The notes beneath the pieces are model-generated. The model had not been told where the DNA came from and made no database searches. It saw nothing but the letters and a program-made list of their open reading frames with translations. Shown one piece after another: positions 44,224 to 55,818 of a stretch of DNA of 64,000 nt. The stretch's first letter is position 1, and every line of letters begins with the position of its first letter. The DNA is from Bradyrhizobium sp. Ghvi (lineage in GTDB: Bacteria; Pseudomonadota; Alphaproteobacteria; Rhizobiales; Xanthobacteraceae). The stretch covers positions 620,001 through 684,000 of the forward strand of contig NZ_FOVU01000003.1 of assembly GCF_900115265.1 (NCBI RefSeq). The letters run 5' to 3'. The position numbers and the translations under genes were made by a program.

Positions 44224-44919
44224 CTACGGCGCCAGATACCGCATCAGCTCCGGATTGCCCCTGACCTCGCCCGCTTCGCCCTGAAGCGCGACGCGGCCAC
44301 GATCCAGCACATAGGCGTAGTCCGCAACGCGGAGCGCGAGGTCGAGGTGCTGCTCGACGATGACGACGGCAATGTTCTTGGCGAGCTCGATCAGGCGCTC
44401 GGTGATCTCCTCGATCACGCCGATCCAGACGCCTTCGGTCGGCTCGTCGAGCAGCAGCAATTTGGGATCACCCAGCATGGCGCGGCCGATGGCGAGCATC
44501 TTGCGCTCGCCGCCGGAGAGCGTGCCGGCGGGCTGGTCGAGGCGCTGGCCGAGTTTCGGAAAGATTGTCAGCACGCGGTCGACTGCATTGGCATCCTTGT
44601 TGAAGAGTGAACCGACCGCGAGATTGTCGCGTACCGAGAGGCGCGCGAACACCGAATGCTCCTGCGGCACATAGCCGATGCCGGCGCGGACGCGTTCCTC
44701 GGGCCGGCGGCGGCTGATGTCGCGGCCGTCGAAGCCAACCTCGCCCTTCCACGCCGGCAGCTCGCCGACGATGGTCTTCATCAGCGTGGTCTTGCCGGCG
44801 CCGTTGCGCCCGAGCACGGCAACGCCGCCGCGCCAGGGGATACCGACGGTGACGTCGAACAGGACCTGGCTGCGGCCATAGCCGGCGTCGAGATGCTTGA
44901 TGTCCAAAAATTCAGGCAC
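44224..44919 (-). CDS. ABC transporter ATPase, LivF/UrtE type
   Basis: 231-residue cytosolic ATPase of a branched-chain amino acid/urea/amide-type uptake system. Walker A GRNGAGKTTL, signature LSGGERKMLAIG, Walker B KLLLLDEPTEG, and the H-loop VIVEQHLDLA. The last gene of the operon; its start overlaps the upstream LivG/UrtD-type ATPase end by 8 bases. The two ATPases would form a heterodimer on the LivH/LivM pair. Confidence 0.92.
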   Translation of the reverse strand: MPEFLDIKHLDAGYGRSQVLFDVTVGIPWRGGVAVLGRNGAGKTTLMKTIVGELPAWKGEVGFDGRDISRRRPEERVRAGIGYVPQEHSVFARLSVRDNLAVGSLFNKDANAVDRVLTIFPKLGQRLDQPAGTLSGGERKMLAIGRAMLGDPKLLLLDEPTEGVWIGVIEEITERLIELAKNIAVVIVEQHLDLALRVADYAYVLDRGRVALQGEAGEVRGNPELMRYLAP

Positions 44920-45646
44920 GGCGCAGATAGATCTCCTGGACGGATTGATTGGCCTGGATCTCCGACACGGTGCCCGATGCCAGCACCTTGCCCTGGTCGA
45001 GCACGGTCAATCGGTCACAGATGTCGCGGATGAAATCGAGGTCGTGCTCGACGATGACCAGCGAGCAATGTTTCTTGATCGGCTGGAGCAGTTCGCCGGT
45101 GACACGGCGCTCCTCGAGGCTCATGCCGCCGGTCGGCTCGTCCAGCAGCAACAGCTTCGGCTTGCCCGCGAGCGCCATCGCGATCTCCAGCCATTGCTGC
45201 TGGCCATGCGAGAGCGCGGCTGCCGCTTCGAAGGCGCGGTCGGCGAGCCGGAATTGCGTCAGCATGGTCATGACCTGATCATGCAGCGCGCCCCTGGTGC
45301 GCGAGAACACGAGATCGAGCAGCGAGGACTGCGCCTGCAGCGCCAGCAGGATGTTGTCGTAGAGCGTCAGCGACGGCAGCACTGACGTGATCTGGAATTT
45401 CAGGCTCATGCCGGCCCGCGCCCGCTCGGTCGGCGTGAACGCGGTGATGTCGGTGTTGACGAAGCTGACCCTGCCCTGCGTCGGTACTTCGGCGCCGGCA
45501 ATGCACTTCATCAGCGTGCTCTTGCCGGAGCCGTTCGGACCGATCAGCCCGTGAAACTCGTTCTCGCCGACGGTGAGCGCGGCGCCGTCGAGGGCAGTGA
45601 GCTTGCCAAAGATCTTCGAGACGCCCGCGGCTTCAAGGAGCGGCAT
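44912..45646 (-). CDS. ABC transporter ATPase, LivG/UrtD type
   Basis: 244-residue ATPase, partner of the LivF/UrtE-type gene. Walker A GPNGSGKSTL, an unusual signature LSHGQQQWLEIAMAL (LSHGQ rather than LSGGQ, a form seen in urea transporter UrtD), Walker B KLLLLDEPTGGMS and VIVEHDLDF. The ATG at 45646 has AAGGAGAAG upstream and overlaps the end of the LivM-type gene by 14 bases. With the amidase upstream in the cluster the substrate is likely an amide or urea. Confidence 0.92.
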   Translation of the reverse strand: MPLLEAAGVSKIFGKLTALDGAALTVGENEFHGLIGPNGSGKSTLMKCIAGAEVPTQGRVSFVNTDITAFTPTERARAGMSLKFQITSVLPSLTLYDNILLALQAQSSLLDLVFSRTRGALHDQVMTMLTQFRLADRAFEAAAALSHGQQQWLEIAMALAGKPKLLLLDEPTGGMSLEERRVTGELLQPIKKHCSLVIVEHDLDFIRDICDRLTVLDQGKVLASGTVSEIQANQSVQEIYLRRA

Positions 45647-46754
45647 TTTGCTTCTCCTTGACCTTGGCACCGAAGCTACCGACCCGCTCGCGTTCGCCAA
45701 GCACAAAGCTGATCAGGCCGAGCGGCCTGAACAGGATCACGAGCAGCAATAACACGCCCAGAATGATCGGCCAGATGTCGCGGTAATTGTCCGAGAGCCA
45801 GAAGCTGACGCCCTCGACAATGACCGTGCCGATGACGGCACCGATCAGCGTGCCGGAGCCGCCGAAGAGCACGTAGAGCACCACCTGGGTCGAGACGACG
45901 ACGCCGACCATGTTGGGCCAGACAAAACCTTCGTGGAAGGCATAGAGGCTGCCGGCGAGACCTGCGATGGCGCCGCCGATCGCGAAGATGATCGCTTTCA
46001 GATGCTGCGCCTTGTAACCGAAGAAGGCGATGCGCTGCTCGTTCTCGCGCAAGCCCGCCAGCGCGAGCCCGAACTGCGAGCGCACCAGAAAGCGGCAAAG
46101 CAGGTAGACGACGACGAGAATGCCGAGCACGAGATAATAGAACGCCGGCCCTTCCGAGAATTCGTAACCACCTGCTGTCATCGGCGCGATCGAGGGGATT
46201 CCGTTCTGACCGCCGAGATAATACCAGCCGCGCGCGAGGCGGTCGGCGGCATAGGAGCCGGTCAGCGTGCCCAGCGACACGAAGATCACGCTGGAGGGGT
46301 GCCGGCCCAGCAGCAGGAAGCCGCCGAGCAGCAGCGCGAAGGTGAGGCCGATCAGGGTGCCCGCGGGCAGCACCAGGAAGATGTTGGTGATGTCGAGATC
46401 GCGCGCGAGCAGCGCGACGCCGTAGCCGGCCGAACCGAAGAACAGGGCCTGACCAAAGCTCATGATGCCGGCATAACCCCAGACGAGGTCGAACGACAGC
46501 GCGAACAGCGCGAGGATGATCACACGCGTCGCGAACACGGTGAGATAGTCCTGCAGCAGCAGCGGGGCGGCCAGCGCGGCGACGAGCGCCGCACCCTCCA
46601 CGATCGGCAGGACTTTTCGTCCTGCCTTGACGTGTTCCTTGACGTGTTGCTTGACGAGTTCCTTGACCTGTCCCGCCGCCACACGTTCAGCCGTCGCCTC
46701 GTCCGCTTCGTCGCCGGCGATCGCCTCTCTTGTCACACTCATCGACTTCGGCAT
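45633..46754 (-). CDS. ABC transporter permease, LivM/UrtC type
   Basis: 373-residue membrane permease with about ten hydrophobic segments, family motif FGQALFFGSAGYGVALLAR and GLRENEQRIAFFGYKAQHLK (the cytosolic EAA-like loop facing the ATPase). The N-terminal 45 residues are charged and cytosolic. Between the binding-protein gene (6 bases upstream) and the two ATPases. Pairs with the LivH-type permease. Confidence 0.92.
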   Translation of the reverse strand: MPKSMSVTREAIAGDEADEATAERVAAGQVKELVKQHVKEHVKAGRKVLPIVEGAALVAALAAPLLLQDYLTVFATRVIILALFALSFDLVWGYAGIMSFGQALFFGSAGYGVALLARDLDITNIFLVLPAGTLIGLTFALLLGGFLLLGRHPSSVIFVSLGTLTGSYAADRLARGWYYLGGQNGIPSIAPMTAGGYEFSEGPAFYYLVLGILVVVYLLCRFLVRSQFGLALAGLRENEQRIAFFGYKAQHLKAIIFAIGGAIAGLAGSLYAFHEGFVWPNMVGVVVSTQVVLYVLFGGSGTLIGAVIGTVIVEGVSFWLSDNYRDIWPIILGVLLLLVILFRPLGLISFVLGERERVGSFGAKVKEKQNAAP

Positions 46755-46760
46755 TCCGCC

Positions 46761-47975
46761 TCAGCATTCCTTGGGATCGACCAGACCCTCGCTGCGCGCG
46801 ACGATCTCGTAATTCCCGCCCTTGGCGACCGCGGTGTACATCTTCATCTTGCAGTGCCGCTTGCCGGGCACCATCTCGGCAGGCCCGCCCGGGCCCTCTG
46901 CGATCTTGGCATGGTCGAGCGCGGCGGCGACGGACTCGCGGTCGATCTTGCCGGCCTCCTTGACGGCGGCTTCCCACAGCTTGAGGCCGCGATAGGTGCC
47001 GGTCGCAGCGCTGCCGGCGGCGAACAGGAAGTTGCCCGGAAAATCCTTCTCGTAAGCCGCCTGGATTTTCGCGTCGAACGGGTTCTCCTTGGTGAGCACC
47101 TTGAAATAGTCGAGGCAGCTGGCGAGCCCTTCGATCTCGTTGGCCTGATTGATGTTCAGCGTGTTCTCGTCATAGTAGACGCAGGCCAGCCGCCCGCCGT
47201 TCTTGAGGAATCCGGCTTCATAGAGCTGCTTGAAGAACGGGCCGACGCCGGGCGGGATGACCGTGTTGAAGACGACGTCGACCTTGTTGGAGATGATGCG
47301 GTTGACGGTCGAGGAGAAGTCGATCTGGTCGAGCGGATAGTATTCCTCGAACACGACCTCGCCGCCGTTGGCTTCGATCACCTTGCGGGCATAGACGTTG
47401 AGCGTGTGGGGCCAGACGTAATTGGCGCTCGGCAGCGCGAACTTCTTGCCGCCATTCTTGATCAGCCAGGGGATGAACTCGTCGCATTGCTGCGCCGGCG
47501 TCGGCCCGGTGCAGAATAGATACGGGGTGCACTCCTTGCCTTCGTAGAGCTGCGGATAGATGTAGAGCGTCTTGCCGCGCGCCACGATCGGGTCCTTGAT
47601 CGCATTGCGCATCGACGAGGTGATGCCGCCGAGCACCATGTCGACCTTGTCGCGCTGGATCAGCTTGCGCACGTTGCCGACCGCCACCGATTCGTTCGAC
47701 GCGGTGTCCTCGATGTAGAGCTCCAGCGGACGACCGAGCAGGCCGCCTGAGGCATTGATCTCCTTGATCACCATCTTGGCGACATTGGCGTCGGCATTGC
47801 CGGCATAGGCAATCGGGCCGGTGAGGTCGGTGGCGATGCCGACCTTGATCGGAGCTTCGGCCGCATTGGCCCATGGCGCCGGGATCACCCAGCTGCCGAC
47901 CCCGGTCGCGACCGCGCCGGACGCGAAGGCGAAATTGGACAGGAACCGGCGACGCGAAAGCTGACGATCCAACAT
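46761..47975 (-). CDS. ABC transporter periplasmic binding protein, Tat-exported
   Basis: 404-residue type-1 solute-binding protein. The signal is Tat-like (LSRRRFLSNFAFASGAVATG), with cleavage near ANAAEAP at about residue 40. The mature part (IKVGIATDLTGPIAYAG, VKLIQRDKVDMVLGG, VYYDENTLNI) matches amide/urea (FmdD/UrtA-like) binding proteins rather than typical LivK by eye. The start was set at 47975 because it gives the twin-arginine signal and has AAGGGG upstream; the open frame goes further. Between the LivH and LivM permease genes. Confidence 0.9.
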   Translation of the reverse strand: MLDRQLSRRRFLSNFAFASGAVATGVGSWVIPAPWANAAEAPIKVGIATDLTGPIAYAGNADANVAKMVIKEINASGGLLGRPLELYIEDTASNESVAVGNVRKLIQRDKVDMVLGGITSSMRNAIKDPIVARGKTLYIYPQLYEGKECTPYLFCTGPTPAQQCDEFIPWLIKNGGKKFALPSANYVWPHTLNVYARKVIEANGGEVVFEEYYPLDQIDFSSTVNRIISNKVDVVFNTVIPPGVGPFFKQLYEAGFLKNGGRLACVYYDENTLNINQANEIEGLASCLDYFKVLTKENPFDAKIQAAYEKDFPGNFLFAAGSAATGTYRGLKLWEAAVKEAGKIDRESVAAALDHAKIAEGPGGPAEMVPGKRHCKMKMYTAVAKGGNYEIVARSEGLVDPKEC

Positions 47976-47979
47976 ATGA

Positions 47980-48837
47980 CTAAACCCCTTTTCCAGCGAT
48001 GAGGCCCTGCGGCCGTAATTTGATGAAGGCAATGGCAAGAACGAAGACGAGGACATCGGCAACCACGGGCGCCATGAGCCAGGGCAGCGCGGCGCTGAGC
48101 GTGCCGATCACCCCGGCGCCGGCGACGGGGCCGATGAAGGAGCCGACGCCACCGACCATGACCGCGACAAAGCCCTGGATCAGGAAGCGGATGCCGAGAT
48201 CCGCATAGAGGCTGAACACCGGCACGATCAGCGCGCCGGCAAGACCGGCGAGCGCGGAGCCGAACGCAAAGGTGGCGCCGTACATCAGAGGCGTGGAGAT
48301 GCCCGAGGCCCGCGCCAGCGACGGGTTTTCCAGCGTGGCGCGCATGCGCAGGCCAAAGCTCGTGCGCGACAGCAAGAGATAGCAGCCCGCCATCACAAGG
48401 AGCGTGATGACGATGATGGTGAAACGCCACGCCGAGATGTGCATGGTGCCGATGTCGATCGAGCCGCCGATCGGCTCGGGCACGGTGAGATAGAAGCCGC
48501 CGATCAGCCCTCGCACGGATTCGCGGATGATCAGGCCAAGCGCATAGGTGCCGAGCATGGCGACGATCGGCGCGGCGTAGAAGCGGCGGATGATCAGCGC
48601 CTCCAGCACGAAGCCGAGCGCACCGACCAGGAAGGGCGCGGCGATCATGCCGGCCCAGATCGGCAGGCCGTTGGCGTAGGCGAGATAGGTGATGTAGGCC
48701 CCGAGCAGGACGAACTCGCCCTGCGCAAAGTTGAAGATGCCCATCATGCTGGCGATGATTCCGAGCCCCAGCACGATCAGGACGATGATCGCGCCGAAGC
48801 TCAGGATCTCGAACGCCGCGACGAACGCGTTAGCCAT
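47980..48837 (-). CDS. ABC transporter permease, LivH/UrtB type
   Basis: 285-residue membrane permease with about eight hydrophobic segments. Family features: GIFNFAQGEFVLLGAYITYLA, ATLENPSLARASGI (EAA-like loop), and SFIGPVAGAGVIGTL near the C-terminus. It is followed after four bases by the binding-protein gene. It is 98 bases downstream of the amidase, with a repeat in between, so the amidase may be in the same transcript. Confidence 0.92.
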   Translation of the reverse strand: MANAFVAAFEILSFGAIIVLIVLGLGIIASMMGIFNFAQGEFVLLGAYITYLAYANGLPIWAGMIAAPFLVGALGFVLEALIIRRFYAAPIVAMLGTYALGLIIRESVRGLIGGFYLTVPEPIGGSIDIGTMHISAWRFTIIVITLLVMAGCYLLLSRTSFGLRMRATLENPSLARASGISTPLMYGATFAFGSALAGLAGALIVPVFSLYADLGIRFLIQGFVAVMVGGVGSFIGPVAGAGVIGTLSAALPWLMAPVVADVLVFVLAIAFIKLRPQGLIAGKGV

Positions 48838-48850
48838 GCGACAGATTCAT

Positions 48851-48910
48851 TTTTTGACGCGTTTTCTTCACGTGAACCGGTATCCACTTCGCTCGAAAGC
48901 GCTTTCGCGT
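48851..48910. repeat. Rhizobiales-type palindromic element between amidase and permease genes
   Basis: GACGCGTTTTCTTCACGTGAACCGG followed by TATCCACTTCGCTCGAAAGCGCTTTCGCG; the CGAAAGCG/CGCTTTCG stem and AACCGGTATCCACTTCGCTCG core match a common dispersed rhizobial element. Present in the 98-base gap. Confidence 0.55.
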
Positions 48911-48935
48911 TCCGCCCGTCTGCATCAACACTCGC

Positions 48936-50450
48936 TCACATCTTCTTCCAGTCGCCGATCTGCTCGAAGGCATGCGCGGCGCGGTAGATAGTGGTTTCCT
49001 CGAACATGCGACCGACCAGCATCAAGCCGGCAGGCAGGCCATCGACCATGCCGCAGGGCAGCGACATCGCAGGATGATGGGTGATGTCGAACGGCGCGGT
49101 GTTGGAGATCATCTCCAGCGCGCGCGCGACATACTCCTCGCGGCTGGCGGTCGGCTCCGGCAGCTTGGTCGCCTTCATGGGCGTCGTCGGCAGCAAGAGG
49201 AGGTCGTAATCGCCGAGCGCCTTGTCGTAGGCGGCCGTTAGCCGCCGCGAGATGTTCAGCGCCTTGCCGTAGAAGCGCGGACCAAAAGTGTTGTTGATGT
49301 AGGTGCCGAGCATCATGAACAGTTTCGTGGTCTCGGACAGCGAATCGGCCTGCCGGCGCCAGCCGCGATGGAAATCCATCAGCGAAGTCGAATAGAGATC
49401 GCCGCGGGAAAGGCCGTAGCCGTCACCGAACATCATGGTCTGGGTCAGTCCTTCGGTGCCGATCGGAGTCCAGATCGCACCGCCCAGGAGATGCATCGGG
49501 ACCGACACCGTCTCCACGCTCGCGCCGAGATCCTTGAATCGCTTCGCTGCTTCGCGCACGCTTTCGTTCACCGCAGCCTCTGCGCCCGGCTGCTCAAAGC
49601 CCTCCTTGAGGATGCCGATCTTCATGCCCTTGACGCCCTGGCCCAGTGCCTTGGTGTATTCCTCGACCTTGGGTGCCTTGATGCGGGGATCGTAGCCGTC
49701 GTCGCCCGCGAGCACTTCGAGCAGCAGTGCGTTGTCGGCGACCGTCGCCGTCATCGGGCCGGTATGATCGACGTAGATCTCGATCGGCATGATGCCGGTA
49801 TAGGGCACGAGGCCCCAGGTCGGTTTCATGCCATAGATGCCGCAGAACGAGGAGGGCATGCGGATCGAGCCGCCCTGATCGCCGCCGATCGCCATGTCGA
49901 CCTCGCCGAGCGCGACGACGACACCCGAACCTGACGACGAGCCGCCGGCCGAGTATCCCATCTTGTGCGGATTGTGCACCGGCCCATAGGAGCCGGTGTG
50001 GCTGCCGCCGGAGAGGCAGAAGTGCTCGCAATGGGTTTTGCCGACGATCTCGGCACCGGCGTCCAGCATGCGCGTGACGATGGTGGCGTCGAAATCGGGC
50101 ACATAGCCTTCCAGCGTCGATGATCCGTTGGTCATGGGCACGCCGGCAAGCATGATGTTGTCCTTCAACGCGACGGTCTTGCCTTTGAGCTTGCCGCTCG
50201 TCGCGCCCTTCACCGTGGACTTGCGGTACCAGGCATTGCGCGGGTTCTCTTCGGCCGACGGCCGATGGCCCGGCGTGCGCGGATATTTCACCTCCGGGAC
50301 CTCGTCCGGCATCGCGGCAATGAGATTGTAGGCCTCGATCGAGCCCTGCATCAGGCCCCGGAACGAGGCAACGTCGTCGTCGGTCAGCGAAAGGTCGCAC
50401 TGCTCGGCGACGCTGCGAAGCTGGGCTGGCGTGGGAAGGACAACTGTCAC
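48936..50450 (-). CDS. Amidase (amidase-signature family)
   Basis: 504-residue amidase that would hydrolyse an amide to acid and ammonia. The Ser-Ser-Lys triad is visible: Lys in VALKDNIMLAG, Ser in SAGGSSSGSGV (GGSSSG-type signature) and Ser in GGDQGGSIRMPSSFCG, in the order of aryl/acyl amidases and nitrile-pathway amidases. GTG start at 50450 with CAGGAGA upstream. Upstream of the Liv/Urt-type transport genes; the cluster suggests import and hydrolysis of amides for nitrogen. No nitrile hydratase is present. Confidence 0.9.
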   Translation of the reverse strand: MTVVLPTPAQLRSVAEQCDLSLTDDDVASFRGLMQGSIEAYNLIAAMPDEVPEVKYPRTPGHRPSAEENPRNAWYRKSTVKGATSGKLKGKTVALKDNIMLAGVPMTNGSSTLEGYVPDFDATIVTRMLDAGAEIVGKTHCEHFCLSGGSHTGSYGPVHNPHKMGYSAGGSSSGSGVVVALGEVDMAIGGDQGGSIRMPSSFCGIYGMKPTWGLVPYTGIMPIEIYVDHTGPMTATVADNALLLEVLAGDDGYDPRIKAPKVEEYTKALGQGVKGMKIGILKEGFEQPGAEAAVNESVREAAKRFKDLGASVETVSVPMHLLGGAIWTPIGTEGLTQTMMFGDGYGLSRGDLYSTSLMDFHRGWRRQADSLSETTKLFMMLGTYINNTFGPRFYGKALNISRRLTAAYDKALGDYDLLLLPTTPMKATKLPEPTASREEYVARALEMISNTAPFDITHHPAMSLPCGMVDGLPAGLMLVGRMFEETTIYRAAHAFEQIGDWKKM

Positions 50451-50552
50451 GGCGCTCTCCTGAAGTTTCTTGAAACGATCCCTTGGAAACGTTGGGCGCG
50501 GTCGCTGCGGCACGACGCGCGCACTCACCGGCCCCGCGCATACATTCAAAAC

Positions 50553-50565
50553 GGAAATATTTTCC
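50553..50565. promoter_or_regulatory. AT-rich palindrome upstream of the amidase
   Basis: GGAAATATTTTCC, near-palindromic, followed by TTTTCAAG, in an AT-rich patch of a GC-rich genome, 103 bases upstream of the amidase start and downstream of the AmiC-like gene's end. It shares GAAAATATT (either strand) with the 51885-51904 site. Candidate regulator site. Confidence 0.4.
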
Positions 50566-50613
50566 TTTTCAAGTATTATTTTGCAAAGGTGCCTGCGCGA
50601 GCCGCCTCGCGCG

Positions 50614-51798
50614 TCAGATCGGCTTGATCAGCCTGAAGTCGAGTCCATCGGCCTCGGCGAGATGCATTGGCATCCGCGCGCGTCCATTCCGAACGGTGAC
50701 CGCGCCGCGGGCGCCGCTGTAGACAATGTTGCGGCCGGCTGCGAGCATCGGCGCCATCGCCAATGTGCCGGCCTTGTTGGCGACCGCTTCGAGAAAGCGC
50801 AGGCCTTCGTAAGCGGACTGTCCGACCGAGCCGATCGGCGGCGCATTCGGGCCGAACATCGCGCGGTAGCGGCTCTGGAAGTCGTCATTGGCGCGCGTGC
50901 CCGTGCCGGTGAAATAGCCGGAGGCGCAGAACATGTTCTCGCTGTTGTCGGCGCCGATGCCGAGCAGCACGGTGTCGTCCATGGCACCTGCCAGCCGCAG
51001 CGTGGTGGCACCCAAGCCGCATTCGCCGAAGGCGCGGTTGAAGGTGCTGCTGTCGGTGCCGATCAGGGAGATCAGCACCACGTCGGGTCGCGCGGCACGG
51101 ATGCGCGCCAGATGCGGCTCGTGATTGTCCTCGCCGAGCGGAACGAACTCCTCGCCGACAACGTGGCCGCCGGTCTCCCTGATGTAATTCTTCACGGCCC
51201 GATGCGATTGCCAGGGCCAGACGTAATCGCTGCCGATCAGGTACCAGCGCTGCGCCTTCTTGACGTCGGCGAGCCAGTGGATCGACGGCCGGCTCTGCCA
51301 GCGCGGCGTCTCGCCGATCGCCATCACACCCGGCGTGCGCTCGCCGCCCTCATAGACCGGCGTGTAGATATAGGGGATGCGATGGCGCCTGGTGACGTCG
51401 CGCAGGCCGACGCGGACCGCACTGGTGTGCAGGCCCAGGATCAGGTCGACCTCGTCGAACGCGATGGCCTGCTCGGCGCGGTCCAGGACTTCGTCGAGCG
51501 GCCCGCCGGCGTCATAGATGGACAGTTCGATCTCGCGGCCAAGAATGCCGCCACGCTTGTTGATCTCCGCGACCGCGAGTTGCGCGCTGTTGGTGGCGCA
51601 GGGCCCCCAGATCCCGGGCGAGCCGGTGCAGCAAATGAAGCCGCCGACGCGCAGCTTGTTGGTGCCACGCCGTTTGAAGAGAGCATGATCGTTCGGCAAC
51701 AGCGCGCCATCAGCCGCCAATGACGACAGATTCCTGAACAGCAGGGACGGCGGCAACGCCGGACCGCCGTGAGCCGGGAAATTTACCGTCGTGCGCAC
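50614..51798 (-). CDS. Cytosolic AmiC/UrtA-like amide-binding protein
   Basis: 394-residue type-1 binding-fold protein without a signal peptide (N-terminus VRTTVNFPAHGGPALPP). Recognisable: LRVGGFICCTGSPGIWGPC, AVAEINKRGGILGREIEL, ADVKKAQRWYLIGSDYVWPW, and LIGTDSSTFNRAF. It resembles the amide sensor AmiC of Pseudomonas, which binds amides in the cytosol and releases the antiterminator AmiR; no AmiR-like gene is present here. GTG start 51798 with GGAG upstream. It lies upstream of the amidase and divergent from a MarR gene, so it may be an amide sensor. Confidence 0.82.
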   Translation of the reverse strand: MRTTVNFPAHGGPALPPSLLFRNLSSLAADGALLPNDHALFKRRGTNKLRVGGFICCTGSPGIWGPCATNSAQLAVAEINKRGGILGREIELSIYDAGGPLDEVLDRAEQAIAFDEVDLILGLHTSAVRVGLRDVTRRHRIPYIYTPVYEGGERTPGVMAIGETPRWQSRPSIHWLADVKKAQRWYLIGSDYVWPWQSHRAVKNYIRETGGHVVGEEFVPLGEDNHEPHLARIRAARPDVVLISLIGTDSSTFNRAFGECGLGATTLRLAGAMDDTVLLGIGADNSENMFCASGYFTGTGTRANDDFQSRYRAMFGPNAPPIGSVGQSAYEGLRFLEAVANKAGTLAMAPMLAAGRNIVYSGARGAVTVRNGRARMPMHLAEADGLDFRLIKPI

Positions 51799-51892
51799 GC
51801 CAACTCCTGTCTGGCACCAGACCTGAAAGCACGTTGAGCAGGCGGCCGCGGCATCCGCCCTTTTGTTGGGCAATGATCCTATTTTGAAAATA

Positions 51893-51904
51893 TTGAATAT
51901 TCAA
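51893..51904. promoter_or_regulatory. Palindrome in the MarR/AmiC-like divergent promoter
   Basis: TTGAATATTCAA, perfect 12-base palindrome, in an AT-rich tract with a GAAAATATTGAATATTC overlap just before. Position between the divergent MarR gene and the AmiC-like gene suits a MarR operator. Inference. Confidence 0.5.
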
Positions 51905-51977
51905 CAATTGAAGTGCATATAGATGCAGCATTGATTGCAAGACATTCACTCATTTGGGTCAAGACGAAGTCTTAGCC

Positions 51978-52412
51978 GTGGCAAAATCGAACGCTCCCAT
52001 CACAGAACACCTCGCCTACCTGCTCGCGCAAGCCAACCGGGAGATCAACCGGCAGCTGGAACTGCGCTTGAGCAAGGAGGGAGTTCCCGTCGAGCAGTGG
52101 CGCATCCTGAAAGTGCTGTCGGACGGCGATGGCCATTCGATGGGCGAGCTTGCAGACGCGGTGCTGCTCAACCATCCGACCCTAACGAAGATGATCGACC
52201 GCATGGTCTCCGACGCGCTGGTCTATCGCGTGCAGGACCCCAACGACCGCCGCAAGGTGCTGATGTTCATCTCCGACCGCGGCAAGGTGCTGTCCAAGAA
52301 GCTCAACTCGCTCGCAGTGGATCAGGAAGAGCACATCCTGGAGAGCTACGGCGACAAGTCGACCAGCGAGCTGAAGCGGCTGCTGGAGAGCTTGATCGAC
52401 AGTTCGAATTGA
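51978..52412 (+). CDS. MarR family transcriptional regulator
   Basis: 144 residues from the GTG at 51978; TTG at 51954 would add 8 residues. Winged-helix MarR fold: WRILKVLSDGDGHSMGELADAV, NHPTLTKMIDRMVSDALVYR (recognition helix), QDPNDRRKVLMFISDRGKVL (wing with DxRxxx) and a C-terminal dimerisation helix. MarR proteins repress and respond to small ligands. Divergent from the amide locus, with a palindrome in the shared promoter, so it probably regulates it. Confidence 0.86.
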   Translation: MAKSNAPITEHLAYLLAQANREINRQLELRLSKEGVPVEQWRILKVLSDGDGHSMGELADAVLLNHPTLTKMIDRMVSDALVYRVQDPNDRRKVLMFISDRGKVLSKKLNSLAVDQEEHILESYGDKSTSELKRLLESLIDSSN

Positions 52413-52472
52413 GGGGCGGCCCTGGCTTTCGCCGGGACGAAGCGCAGAGAGTCTCGCGCCATATACTTGGCC

Positions 52473-52593
52473 GTCATCGCCCGATCTAATCGGGCGATCC
52501 AGTCATCCAGAGACGACGGTGATTGAACCGAGAAGCCGCGGCGTACTGGGTCGCCCGGTCCTGGTGCGCAATTGTGCACTGGCCGGGCGACGA
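52473..52593. repeat. Paired repeat, GTCATCGCCCG type, copy 2
   Basis: CCGTCATCGCCCGATCTAAT, then CGGGCGATCCAGTCATCCAGAG, TACTGGGTCGCCCGG and CCGGGCGACGAACG. Similar to 44082-44187. It fills most of the gap between the convergent MarR gene and secA. Confidence 0.75.
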
Positions 52594-52624
52594 ACGCTTA
52601 GCGACTCACGAAGACATTCGGGCC

Positions 52625-55465
<2,841 letters not shown>

Positions 55466-55818
55466 GCCTAGTTCCTGTGTTCGCGATTTAACCGCGTTGC
55501 AGCCAAGAAGTCGTCACCCTCCGGCCTATCAACTCACCGTGACGCCGTTTGGCGCCAGAGCCCGGACTTTCGGGGCTCATCCGCCACATGGGTGGGAAGT
55601 GGGCTAGTCTGGGTTCAACGGCCAAAAACGCAGCAAAATAAACGCCATCGCCATGGTCGCGACCGCGCAGAGATATGGCCCGGTCAAGGCCTTGTCAACG
55701 GCGGGCGCATTGCCGCTAATTCATCATTTTGACAGACTTTTCGCGTTGCCAAGCCCCCCTGAATTGGGCGAGTGTCCGCCCCGCTTAAGCAGCCCCTGCT
55801 TCAACATAAGGATTTTCC
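55466..55818. other. Divergent secA / isomerase intergenic region
   Basis: 353 bases without a gene. It holds the start regions of both divergent genes; the right end has AAGGATTTTCC before the isomerase ATG. There is no clear long palindrome or obvious hexamer pair. Confidence 0.6.
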
